From Mucidula mucida (taxonomy: Eukaryota; Basidiomycota; Agaricomycetes; Agaricales; Physalacriaceae): a stretch of DNA of 18,417 nt. Both the position numbers and the translations under genes were made by a program. The notes beneath the pieces were generated by a model, which was given only the letters and a program-made list of their open reading frames with translations, was not told the origin of the DNA and did no database searches. Positions 9,653-18,417 of the stretch are shown one piece after another. Position 1 is the first letter of the stretch. The number at the start of each line of letters is the position of its first letter. The stretch is taken from contig JADNYV010000665.1 in the NCBI GenBank assembly GCA_015501055.1, positions 1 to 18,417 of the forward strand. The letters are read 5' to 3'.

Positions 9653-10689
9653 ATGGTGAGCTCACTCAGAATCAATCGTGTCGGTCTTCATAATCACCAC
9701 AGGACGTTGACCCTCTTGAAGACACTGTTCCCCCTCGTTACGCTGTCGAATCTGACGAGGAAGATGAATACAATCCCCTTGAACAACCAACCCAGACTGC
9801 TGCACCAGAGACGGCCGACATCAAAGTAGTAGGTGATATTGCCAAGGACCGACCTCTGATCATCGCATCGGGTGATGCTGGCAAATTTTGGGCCCGCGGT
9901 GCTCATCTGGGCGAGCAAATGGGCGGAGTCTACGTGAACACAATCGCAGTGCGTTCATCAACTTCCCCTCGATGTCGAACACACAATTAATGACGCGTAG
10001 GTGGGCCTTCTCTTCACACCTGCGTGGTCAAAATCTACAGTCTTGGTTTCCGAAGTCACGACGCGTATGCCGATCTGGGCTATGGACCGGTATGCTAAAT
10101 CAGTCATCGCTGAATTACTGCCTACGAGGTATGTATACCAGTTCTTTATTAAACACCCGTATGCTGACGTCTATACAGTGTGTCTTTACTTGACACATAT
10201 GTTGCGCCCACATACATCTCGCCGGAACCCATACCCTTCCATGTTGCGCCAGTACGGACTTTGTCTACCACTAAGATCCCGGATGAAATGGTAAGTGATC
10301 ATCAACTACTACCGACATAGTCTCTAATCTACTCTCAGTCCGCTCACACCGACAAACTCTCTCCGCCGAACCTCATCGCATCGACTTCAGCCTCGTTCCT
10401 ATCCAACCTTGCCGTCGAAAAGAAAACCTCAACTCTGCTTCTGCTTCCCCTCTCCCGAATACAATCTCCCCTACCCAAGAAGCTGTCCCCGTCTGATGTT
10501 CATTCAGCCATGGAGGATTACGCGTCTTGGCCTGAAGATACGATGAGCTCGCTTCATCAATGGCTTTTCTTTCTCAATGGCGACAAAGTACAAGATCATC
10601 CGTGGGTGAATGACAAGAAGAATAAGATTCACCGCACTACGGGCTCATCTAGAAAAGGCGATATAGGCGAGGGCGGAATGTACATTTGA
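9653..10689 (+). CDS. PBA1: Proteasome assembly chaperone 1 (Pba1/PAC1)
   Basis: Five exons: 9653-9655 (ATG only), 9703-9948, 10001-10128, 10179-10290 and 10339-10689; 279 residues, close to yeast Pba1. After MDVDPLEDTVPPRYAVESDE comes an acidic linker, then LIIASGDAGKFWARGAHLGE, VGLLFTPAWSKSTVLVSEV, SVSLLDTYVAPTYISPEPIP and NLIASTSASFLSNLAVEKK. The last residues are GGMYI: hydrophobic-Tyr-X, the HbYX motif with which Pba1-Pba2 docks in alpha-ring pockets of immature 20S proteasomes. That C-terminus supports the assignment independently of the fold. No in-frame start exists upstream without the ATG exon, because a TAA precedes the second exon. The gene is intact. Confidence 0.82.
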
Positions 10690-10915
10690 ATTAAACGACC
10701 CAGGGAAGTAAGCAAAGATGTACTTGTATTGCAATGCAGACGCCCACCAAGTTGACCATTGACACCAGCCACCTCGCATCGCTGATGTTTTGTTGTTCGG
10801 CCGCCAGCGGTGAATTTTGTGACCAACAGTGATCTGTGTGCGAAAACCCAAATCAACATCCAAAATCGGACGACGATGTTGCTGTTGCGATAAACAGTAA
10901 CCGATAATGTGAAAA

Positions 10916-11176
10916 TTACTTCTTCTCTCTTTCGTACTCGCCCACGCCTTCATCATCCGCCTTGTCCGCAGACTTGCCTCCCTCAACTGTATCCTAATCT
11001 TCTAGGAGCCGCATCATCGGCGATGAAACAGCAGAGGACGGGGAAGACCTCGACAGAGTCGCTAGGGATGGTCGTGGCAGACCATCCTCCCCAATAGTCG
11101 TGCAGAGAATCTGGTGTCTCTTGCCGTATGCCTGGAGCGTGGCGACATCAAGAGGTTTCTTCGCTTTAGTACCCAT
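10916..11176 (-). CDS. Small unknown protein frame with one internal TAG
   Basis: From ATG 11176 an open frame runs 60 codons (MGTKAKKPLDVATLQAYGKR at the start) to TAG at 10996-10994. It then continues in the same frame for 25 more codons, DTVEGGKSADKADDEGVGEY then EREKK, to TAA 10918-10916. The charged tail looks like a real C-terminus. The TAG could be a substitution, the end of a short intron (it is preceded by AGAAGAT), or a true stop. No candidate donor keeps the frame. The family is not recognised. It converges with PAC1. Confidence 0.35.
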
Positions 11177-11808
11177 AGCGTGAGGCGGGTGCAAGTGGTG
11201 GCACTAGATGGTGGCGAGTCAAGTCACAAACAAAATTGAACAAGGGTGGAATCATCATCCCAAAGTTCAACTGTTTTCAGTCTTGAAAAAAGTTTGTGCA
11301 CACTATAGCGTTTATATCAACGCTACGTGAAGCTGTAGACGTACTGTAGAAACGAGTGATGTAATACGAAGATGTCGTGAGGACAGCTGCGTATCGGACG
11401 CCACAGACTCGTAGGGTCGAGCCCTGTGAGAACTTCGATAGTTGGTGGTCATATCAGATGACCTCCAGCGCGTCTCATTGGTGTCATCTTAGGCCTGCAT
11501 GAATTATGGAAGGGAACCATCAGAACCTAACCATACTCGAACTGAATGTGCCTTCAGATCTGAGATAGCAGCTAATGGCGTGGAAAACCTTCCTGTCATG
11601 GCTCTTAGGCAATTAGAGCCATGACCAAATCATTCTTACAGTGTTTGAACTAGTTGTGCGCTCAAGTAGGACGTGGTATGACTTACGGGCATCAAACCGA
11701 GGTAGTGATGAGACACAGTATTAAACTCGCTCCATTAATGAAGGCATTACAAGGTGCTAGGATTACTTACAGAACTGCCTCTATCGCCAGAGCAGATACG
11801 ACCTCAAT
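11177..11808. other. Gene-poor spacer
   Basis: Divergent spacer between the small minus frame and the coiled-coil gene. Apart from the inverted repeat at 11595-11625 I see only unsupported short frames, such as one of 79 codons at 11654-11893 that runs into the next gene. No TATA box is obvious. Confidence 0.4.
11595..11625. repeat. Perfect 11-bp inverted repeat
   Basis: GTCATGGCTCT at 11595-11605 is repeated inverted as AGAGCCATGAC at 11615-11625, with a 9-nt loop. It could fold as a hairpin in RNA or serve as a two-fold protein site. It lies about 185 bp upstream of the coiled-coil gene. No terminal repeats or target duplications mark it as a mobile element. Confidence 0.5.
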
Positions 11809-12279
11809 ATGGCGGGAACTCTGGGCTTCTCCACACCTCAAATGCACGCGAACCCAAGCTATGAAGCCTTGGTCCTCAAATGCGATCAGATAAAGGGTAT
11901 GCCGCCGTTCTTGCTTAGCGTACGCGCCTCTTGGTTGACCAAATGTGTTAGAGGAGAGAGAGAATCTCCGCCGGAACCTAGCTTGCATTTACAAGCAGCT
12001 GAAAGTAATGACTGGTTCGTGTTTTCGCGCCTGGTTCGCGATGCAAACATTGACGCAGCTCTGGTAGACATCATAACCCAAGAGTACAATACTGTACGTC
12101 GCGAGAGGCAGTTTCTGGAAGTCGCGGCGGAGCAGGACACACATGAGAGTACTAGTTTGAGGAAGGTAGTGCTGGACCATATAGAAGTCTTGGAGCAAAC
12201 GGAGGAGACATATGAAGAACTGCTGGGTATTGAAGACGAGGACGCGAGAAGGCAATTGTACGCGATTAAGATGGATTGA
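11809..12279 (+). CDS. Small coiled-coil protein of unknown function
   Basis: Three exons: 11809-11896, 11952-12014 and 12059-12279; 123 residues. Unspliced, the frame also stays open for 156 codons, but splicing gives a more regular protein: MAGTLGFSTPQMHANPSYEA, then DQIKEERENLRRNLACIYKQ, ITQEYNTVRRERQFLEVAAE, VVLDHIEVLEQTEETYEELL and an end AIKMD. Almost all of it is charged heptad-like helix, suggesting a coiled-coil partner or scaffold. The second donor is GTTCGT, a form also needed in the TyrRS gene here. The sequence before the ATG also translates smoothly (QSRYDLN), so an upstream exon is possible. No family is recognised. Confidence 0.55.
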   Translation: MAGTLGFSTPQMHANPSYEALVLKCDQIKGMPPFLLSVRASWLTKCVRGERESPPEPSLHLQAAESNDWFVFSRLVRDANIDAALVDIITQEYNTVRRERQFLEVAAEQDTHESTSLRKVVLDHIEVLEQTEETYEELLGIEDEDARRQLYAIKMD

Positions 12280-12351
12280 ACACGCAGTCAATGACCGTAG
12301 TAATTGAAGAGTATGTATAACACGTGATAACAGCACTTGCTCTTGACTTGC

Positions 12352-14316
12352 ATGGCCGGCGCAAACTATATGGGAGGCAGAAAGTGCGTCTGTCGTATGC
12401 CAGTCAACAGCATCATCATATCACTCCCAGAAATGCCGCCAAAAAGCGATTCAAAGACCCCGCTGCTCGTCTAGAGAAACGCTTTTTCGGTCGCCAGAAA
12501 TTGAACGTTTTATCAAAGCCGATCCCGACAAATCCAGCCAAAATAATGCAAAGTTCCTCAGATATCGGATTTACACACGCGAGGAGGCGCACAGCGTCCA
12601 TGGAGGGCACTAGTCGCATAGAGGAGTCCGAATCGTCGCTTCGAGGCGGTTAGGTTGTCCAGCGAAGGATCCGAGAACAGGAATTCAAAAGTTCTCGAGG
12701 CCTTGGATACTTCTGAGCGTAGGCAGTGCGTTCTTGTCTGGATCCCCTGTGTTGACCGGGTAGTTAGCGCTGTCACATCGAGCAGCCATGGACCAAATCT
12801 TGTCTCTACCAGACCTCGCAGGATTGACGAGGACCAAGCGACCGCGGCCGAACGACATCCCTATTGACCCACCTAAACCAAAGGTAAAGACTTAGGTAGC
12901 ATCAACTGTCAGTGCTCACAAAGAATATAGAGACGCCGGAAATATAGTCCTGTGGACGCGTCTACCATCAAAGTTCAAGCAGACCATTTGACCAGCAAGC
13001 ACATTCCGCACTTGGACCCTAGCCAAACCGAATACCATCGTTCTAGCACCGACGCGTTCGTTTTCGGTGGCCGTTCCATACACACCCTCACGCGAGAGAC
13101 CTTCACCGGCAACGTCTTTGAATATGACGATCCCTGGAAAGCCGCTGGTATCGTTTTGGGTGTAGAAACCGCGTCTCCAGATGGACCTGACATCGCCTCT
13201 TCCCTCAGGCCCAGCTTTGCCCAACCCAAACGACCTCTCGCATACCCATCTGATAACCATGCTCAGTCTGCTGCTTCGTATAGCTCTCCATCACCCAACT
13301 ACGGACGCCAGTCTCAGCCGTTTAATTACGACACTGATCTTCCTCCTAATGCTCATCCCTCAATGTTCGACTTACCTACCTCTTCTCCTCCGTCGCGCGG
13401 ATTTCCCACTGAAATACCTATCGCTTCCTATGGCGACGAGGTCGAACCAGATAGCCGTGATTACACTGCCGTCTTTGAAGCAGAACAACCTGACGATATG
13501 GATCGTGAAGAGTCTTATGAGGAAGAGGAAATATCGAGCCGGATGAATGTTACCTCCTCCGCTTCGCATCAATCACGAACACACTACGAGCCTCGATCTT
13601 CTTTGCACAACGAGTATAATTCGTCCTCGCGTCAAAACAATTCCGCTTCTCGTCTTCAAAATGGCGACGACGACTTTTCTAGCTGGGTTCATCTCCCTTC
13701 CGAAGGCCCTGACATACCTTATGTCGATACTCAAGATGCCGATGATTTCTCGGAGTTTTCAAGCTGGGTTGATCTTCCTTCTGCGTCTTCTGCGCCTCGC
13801 AAACCTTCTAGTCCGTTTTTCAAGCCCCTTGCAAAGTCTGACGATGTCTTTTCCATGTCGATCGCTTCACGGAGTGGCGCTTCGCGTCTCGGATTTCTCA
13901 AGCTTCCAATGCCCGCGCCAAAGCCCATCAAACCCTTTGTTCCTCTTCCAGAGCCTCCTCTGCGTAGTATACCGTCTGGACAACGATTGGCGACTAGACG
14001 CTCTCTTGTGCAGGTTTCTTTGGGTAGTATGCGCCCGGTGGCATTGGACGACGTCAGGGAGTCCACAGCTCATATCGAGGCACAGGATTTGCGTATCACT
14101 GGGAGTATAGTCGATGAGAGGGATAATGCGCCGTCTAGCTATGCAGGGCTGTGTCTGTTTACGAAGGCTGAGCTGCTGGATTCTGATTCGGACGATGACT
14201 GGCCCTTTGTAAAGCGGATTCGTTCCCAGACCTCATTTGCAACGTCGTCACATTTACTACTTAACACAGTGGCGATGTATAAGATTTTCAGACATTTCTC
14301 GTTTGGAAGACTGTGA
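12352..14316 (+). CDS. Large disordered nuclear-type protein with WxxL motifs
   Basis: Exons 12352-12383, 12431-12718, 12786-12883 and 12931-14316. One extra base near 12621 must be skipped to keep frame; the model is then 600 residues. It starts MAGANYMGGRKNAAKKRF, a basic segment, then SKVLEALDTSEPMDQILSLP and a probable bipartite nuclear signal (TKRPRP then KPKRRRK). A conserved-looking block IHTLTRETFTGNVFEYDDPW precedes a long Ser/Pro/Asp-rich region. Two near-repeats, SSWVHLPSEG and SSWVDLPSAS (W391, W418), and a third acidic DDDWPFV (W563) follow. A shorter model starting at ATG 12788 gives 493 residues without any frameshift. Function is unknown. The upstream exons rest on splice sites and sequence character, so they are less sure than the last exon. 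Confidence 0.7.
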
Positions 14317-14806
14317 CAGATAATACTCTGAAATACTTTCGGATGTTGTGTTTCATTCGGCTACGATAAATCATGCGAGCGCGCCAAAGCGTCACTCTGT
14401 GAGCAAACATTGAAAGTAGTATTGACATTACGCTTTATGCCGAATACACCAGGTTTCTATTGACCAACCTCACTTTTTTTTGGCGCCCTACTCAGCCACA
14501 TCTTGCTGTTTGTCATGGCGAACGAGGAAATGCTTGGTCTCAAGGTGGGGCGACACAATCATCGACATCAGCATCGGTTGGACGAAAGGGGAGGTAGTGG
14601 CGATGGAAATCTTCCCAAGGAGAGAAGACACCATCTCGTTTTGCCATCTCCATGAACGTACGCGTCCGCACTCCTACTGTTAAATGCGGATGTCGGACCG
14701 AGTCATCGGAAACATCCGGCTAGCAGTCGTCTTCGCATCTCCAACATGAGAAGTGAGAGAAGGGTTTTCCATTTATGAGTGTACTAGAGTTTGTGGGTCG
14801 ATATAA
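14317..14806. other. Spacer with ambiguous short frames
   Basis: Between the convergent unknown gene and TyrRS. On the minus strand, two overlapping frames at about 14720-14500 both look protein-like: one reads KRDGVFSPWEDFHRHYLPF, the other SPHLETKHFLVRHDKQQDV and stops at TAG. A 46-codon plus frame (14515-14655) is their mirror. I cannot choose between them and call no gene. Confidence 0.3.
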
Positions 14807-16478
14807 TTAAGCAGATATGGCGAGTACGATGATCTTGGTCTTTCCCAGCCCGCAACACCATGACACGCCCATCCAGAAGAGCATCTCGGGAGGCAAGATG
14901 TGTGAGTCTGGCACAATGGTGTCATTCAAGTACAACCCCTGGGCCTGTATGAGCTGGCGTGCCGCGGCTGTTCACTTTTCGTTAGTGGTAGTAAGGACGG
15001 GAAAGAGTTTTATACGAACAATTTGACGTTACCAGACCGTACCGAGATGCTAGCTTTCCAACGGGCGTGGAGAAGATAGATTCCTCATCGCAGTAATGTA
15101 ATCGTTGGTCGCCCTCGAAGGTTTTAAGGATAGTGTTGGCGTCCATGCCTTTGAATCTGTCTCGGCGCGAGCTGAAAAGTGCCTCAGTCTTTGCAACAGC
15201 CTGCTCCACGGTCTCCTCTGAATACATTGGTAAGCAAATGGGATGAGGGAGAATCTGTGGTGACATACTGCCATGGATCAATTCCGTTACTTCTGCGGCC
15301 AAGAGTTTTTGAGCGCTTCTTTTTTCAGGTCTCGCCTAAAACCGTGTCAGTCTTCGTATGAAGAGGAGCGTAAGTGAAGATGGACCTCGTGTTCCTGAAC
15401 GATTTCATCTATATTGATAGAGGTAATAGAGTAAAAGCTTTGAGTAATGTCTTCACATCTGCGTCCTCGACTTTTACAAAGTACTCAACAAGTCGTTAGA
15501 GCCAGGAAGAGTTGATAGGGTGAAACTCACTTGGTAAAAGTCGAATATACTTGTCAGATCTGGCTTGAGCCAGACGGCATTACCAGCACTCTTTCCAAAC
15601 TTGGCTCCGGACGATGTAGTGAGCAGCGGAGTTGTTACACCAAACGGCTCGGGTGTAGGCGTCTGTAGAGACGCATTCAAACTTCTGATGAACTCGACGC
15701 CTGCGACGATGTTTCCCCACTGGTCCGAACCACCGACTTGTATCGGCAACCATGATGTTTGTTGAGATAATAAAAGTCGTATCCCTGGAGGAGCTGGTAG
15801 GTAAATCGGTAAGGACATGCCTTGATTTGATTCTAGGCGAGAGAACGCTAAAGGTTACGTTAGTAGGGGTAAGGAGGGGTCAGAGTCATACCTCTCTCGA
15901 GCTAACATCGTGTTCACCCGTGCATGCACACCGACTTGCTGCAGAAGTCGAGCAGTTTAAGTTTTCATACCAAGATAGATTACTCTTGACGTCATCTCGT
16001 CGCGAATAGGCGAGAAACCACGTTTCGACGCGTACGCTGACGCGCCTCGAAGAACTGCTTGACGCCGTCTGTAAGCTGCAGAACATTGTGTTCCACTTGT
16101 CGTATATCTGCCGGCGAGCGCTCCTTGGTTCTTCCGAGGATCTCCGACGCGTCCTGTTGCGCCGCCTATCTAAGTGACATATACTGACGGTGGTGGGCAT
16201 GCAAGAGAGGTTGCGTACGAGAGGGATGGTTTATGACCGTGTAGTTCAAAGTGTAATAGACACATGAGAGGGAAAAGATGGCCTATATGCAGAGCAGGTG
16301 CCGTAGGGTCTATTCCAGAGTAAACAGTCTGAGGCGATGACTGTAAAGCATCGGCGAGTTCATGCTGCCTACAGTTGTTGTCGAGTCAATGTACTTTGAT
16401 TGGAACAGTAACTAACTTTGTCGTTTGATGAATGAACCTCGATCATTCAAGTCCTGAAGCAGCGTTGAAAGGCGTCTT
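14807..16478 (-). CDS. MSY1: Mitochondrial tyrosyl-tRNA synthetase, heavily frameshifted
   Basis: Class I synthetase that charges mitochondrial tRNA-Tyr. In order: [14 protein letters not shown] near 16470, [18 protein letters not shown] with the HIGH signature, [60 protein letters not shown] standing in for [24 protein letters not shown] across an intron, then an S4-like end ([20 protein letters not shown]). The stop is TAA 14809-14807. Introns are visible near 16164-16212, 15847-15890, 15481-15531, 15341-15390, 15228-15280 and 14968-15018. Between 15400 and 16400 the frame slips a dozen or so times, nearly always by one missing base (such as CCC to CC, TTT to TT, AAAG before a donor). Conserved residues persist on both sides. 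The true start is not resolved. Confidence 0.85.
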
Positions 16479-16512
16479 ATCGACAAGTTCGCGTTGTGAA
16501 CCGTCTCGACAC

Positions 16513-16965
16513 ATGATGGAAAAGCATGAAGGGTTCTGCGATCACATGACACGCTTGTCTCCTACTTTGATGAAAGCCCGGTTTCGCGCCCTTCTGTCCT
16601 CTACCACCGTGCCAAATGCTCTGCTGTCGACCGCCATTATCTGCGCGGTCATCGTCGGCGTACGCAGACATCGTCTAGGTCGCGCAGTTTTAGCTCTACC
16701 GCCTGCGCTGTGTCTCGGCGCCGCCGCCTATCATTATGTCGCCGATCTGTCTGCAGAGTTAGATATGTGCACGGCGTGGAAGAAGATATCCCGACTGGCC
16801 AAGATCAAGCAGGTAGGAAAGCAGTTAATTCATACCACTGCCCCTACTTGATGTCACCAGAACTTGGCAGCAAATCGACCTGGATCATCAAAGACTTCTA
16901 TCTGGTACGAAACTATGTCATCTATCATCTGTCAAGATACGAGCGTCGCGGTATTCCATTTTTAA
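16513..16965 (+). CDS. Possible small membrane protein
   Basis: Exons 16513-16812 and 16861-16965 around a 48-bp GT-AG intron give 134 residues. A hydrophobic segment NALLSTAIICAVIVGV is followed by a basic hinge and a second, AVLALPPALCLGAAAYHYVA, suggesting two membrane spans with a short loop; the tail is soluble. A start at 16546 (MTRLSPTLMKARFR) would look like a mitochondrial presequence and is equally possible. The gene diverges from TyrRS, and their presumed starts nearly touch. The region just downstream stays open in other frames, so the 3' end may be wrong if this part also has indels. Family not recognised. Confidence 0.4.
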
Positions 16966-17778
16966 ACCGAGCAGACTCAACGACAAATTCTACGCCTGGT
17001 GCTTGTCCCTGACGCAACCAACGCCTCCGCTTTCGTCTCCAATTCATATGTCTATCTCATTCGTCCTCTGGTTATCCTCATTAACACGGAGTCGACCCAA
17101 GCATTCTCCTCTCGATCCCAAAGCTCCTACTTTCTCGCCCAGAATCCTTCAAGAAAAAAACCTAAACATCCTTTCTTCAGTGGAAAGAGGAAAAAAGACG
17201 ACGACATTCGTGCCATCCATATCGACTATCAAAGCTGAAAACACACATGTCCTCTCTTCGGAGAGAGTAAAGAGGAGCAAAACATCACAATCACCGAGAT
17301 TTCACTACTCGCATACTCAGAAGCCACACTTGACGCATTCCTATCCTCCGCTTCCTACCGCACACTTGGAGAATTCGCTATGGTTCATTCCTCCTGTGGA
17401 GCCTCCTCCCTTGCGTCTCATCTACCCAACCAGCAGACGAGCACGCTCTCTTGAAAGACGAGAGGCTGGCTTCCTCCAGGTCCTGCCAGCACGCCCATGG
17501 TTCCCGGATCTCGTCGCTGGCGAGCAGCTCAGAAGCAGACTTTTGGACAAACACGCCCATAATTAGCTTAGTTTCTTTCATTCTTCCTCCAATTTCGTAT
17601 GCATTCAACCTCACAAAAGCCCCGCCGTAGTTGGCGGATGAAAAATAACGCATAATTTCATTGTACAAGCCCGATACTGTAAACCAGGTCGTGAACATGT
17701 TCTCTATCAGCGTATATCAATCGGTACCTCCTTGTCGAAGAATATATATAGATATCAGAATGCTGAAAACAGCATCAT
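16966..17778. other. Region with long unassigned frames
   Basis: A 188-codon plus frame (17003-17566) is Ser/Pro/Arg-rich (for example HSYPPLPTAHLENSLWFIPP). Another plus frame reads KEEQNITITEISLLAYSEAT, and a 107-codon minus frame covers 17698-17378. No two agree, and none matches a family I know. It may be a further mis-sequenced gene or only non-coding DNA. Confidence 0.25.
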
Positions 17779-18417
17779 TCATTCCTCCAAGAACTCCTGA
17801 ACCTGTTCCTGCACGAAAGCAGTATCCTTCGCATTAGATCCGCCGCCAGCTAAAGCATTCTGAGCCTTGCTAAGCATGCATTGACATCGCACGTACCCAT
17901 ATGACCCCAGACAGAATCAATGATCACAAGTCGCGCTTTACCTTGCATGTACGAAACCTCAACCTCGCTATCCTCGGGCTATATTGAATTCATTTAGTAC
18001 CGGTAGGCTATGTCCGTGAAGCGAAACCTTACTGGAAAGTACAAGTCCGTCTTACAGGGCATGATGAGGCCCTTCGCTTTGATGCCCTCGAGGCACTTGC
18101 CCAGGTCGCCGCCTTGGGACACATCTCCTGTGTACCATGTGTCTTTGAGAACCAACATGTCGTTGGCGTCCCAGGAGGTAAGGAAGCCTTCCTCCCATTC
18201 TTCGCGCAGGAACGAATTCAAATCGGAGTAGCTGAGAATCAAAATCAAGGAGGACCCGGACGTCGAGAGGGGGTGGCTCACAGGCCGTCATGCAGGTACT
18301 GATGGTCTCGGAACCACTGGGCGTGGAATTTAGTGGGCTACTGATAGATTCGGAAGTCTGTTTACCGCTTGGCCATAAGCCCACGCTGTAGACGCGTCCA
18401 AATGCACAGGCCCTGGC
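17779..18417 (-). CDS. Homoserine O-acetyltransferase-like alpha/beta hydrolase, 3' part
   Basis: Exons 18417-18366 (partial), 18316-18282, 18231-18033, 17978-17897 and 17849-17779 join in phase with 47-54 bp introns; stop TGA 17781-17779. The C-terminal third reads VHLDASTAWAYGQA, SYSDLNSFLREEWEEGF-like helices, LTSWDANDMLVLKDTW, GGDLGKCLEGIKAKGLIMPC, KTDLYFPPEDSEVEVSY and VIIDSVWGHMAGGGSNAKDT. The Asp of KTDLYFP and the His of WGHMAGG fit the acid and base of the catalytic triad; the nucleophile lies beyond the window. Fungal members are a paralogous group of MET2, and acyl acceptor and role are not established. Frames are intact, so damage seen in TyrRS does not extend here. Confidence 0.75.

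Noticed and set aside
10645..10986. 113-codon minus frame overlapping the PAC1 3' end
   Set aside because: Composition is random, and part of it is another frame of the charged tail of the small gene ending at 10916.
15400..16400. Insertional RNA editing or programmed frameshifting to restore TyrRS
   Set aside because: Known insertional editing of this density is in myxomycete mitochondria; this gene has nuclear introns, and run-length errors explain the pattern more simply.

Overview
The window looks like nuclear DNA of a basidiomycete fungus, probably an agaricomycete. Genes are densely packed on both strands and split by many tiny introns (about 41-67 bp) with GT(A/G/C)NGN donors and CAG/TAG acceptors. 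The gene set is housekeeping plus secreted proteins, including a short Kre9/KNH-type secreted protein and a 15-exon multicopper oxidase. It is an ordinary chromosomal segment. I see no transposon ORF, tRNA, rRNA, CRISPR or secondary-metabolite cluster. All exon boundaries below were worked out by hand from reading frame, splice consensus and remembered family motifs.

Layout: (1) 1-1276, minus: 5' part of DBP10, a DEAD-box helicase of 60S ribosome assembly, running off the left edge and carrying several single-base frameshifts. (2) 1331-1615, minus: tail of an unrecognised gene with a broken frame. (3) 1840-2355, plus: small secreted KNH-like protein behind a TATA box. (4) 2626-3419, minus: DUO1, a DASH/DAM1 kinetochore-ring subunit. 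(5) 3723-6431, minus: secreted laccase-like multicopper oxidase, fully intact. (6) 7318-8289, plus: ribosomal protein uL2 (RPL2/RPL8). (7) 8476-8835, minus: a three-exon 84-residue possible membrane protein that simple ORF calling misses. (8) 8899-9574, minus: myosin light chain (Cdc4/Mlc1 type), head to head with (9) 9653-10689, plus: proteasome assembly chaperone 1 (Pba1/PAC1). These two share a 78-bp promoter, and the first coding exon of each is the bare ATG. (10) 10916-11176, minus: small unknown frame with one internal TAG. (11) 11809-12279, plus: coiled-coil protein. (12) 12352-14316, plus: a 600-residue disordered basic/acidic protein with three WxxL/V motifs. (13) 14807-16478, minus: mitochondrial tyrosyl-tRNA synthetase with a dozen or so single-base deletions. 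(14) 16513-16965, plus: possible membrane protein. (15) 17779-18417, minus: 3' part of a homoserine-O-acetyltransferase-like alpha/beta hydrolase.

The genes do not form a pathway. They are general functions: ribosome assembly and translation (DBP10, uL2, mitochondrial TyrRS), mitosis and cytokinesis (DUO1, myosin light chain), proteasome assembly (PAC1), and secreted oxidase and wall functions. The most useful observations are the compact MLC/PAC1 promoter with twin ATG-only exons, the hidden 84-residue gene, the candidate autophagy-motif protein, and frame damage confined to two conserved genes. Genes between 1840 and 10689 splice and translate without one indel. DBP10 and TyrRS instead lose single bases repeatedly, often from short runs, which most likely marks poorly polished assembly near both ends of the window.
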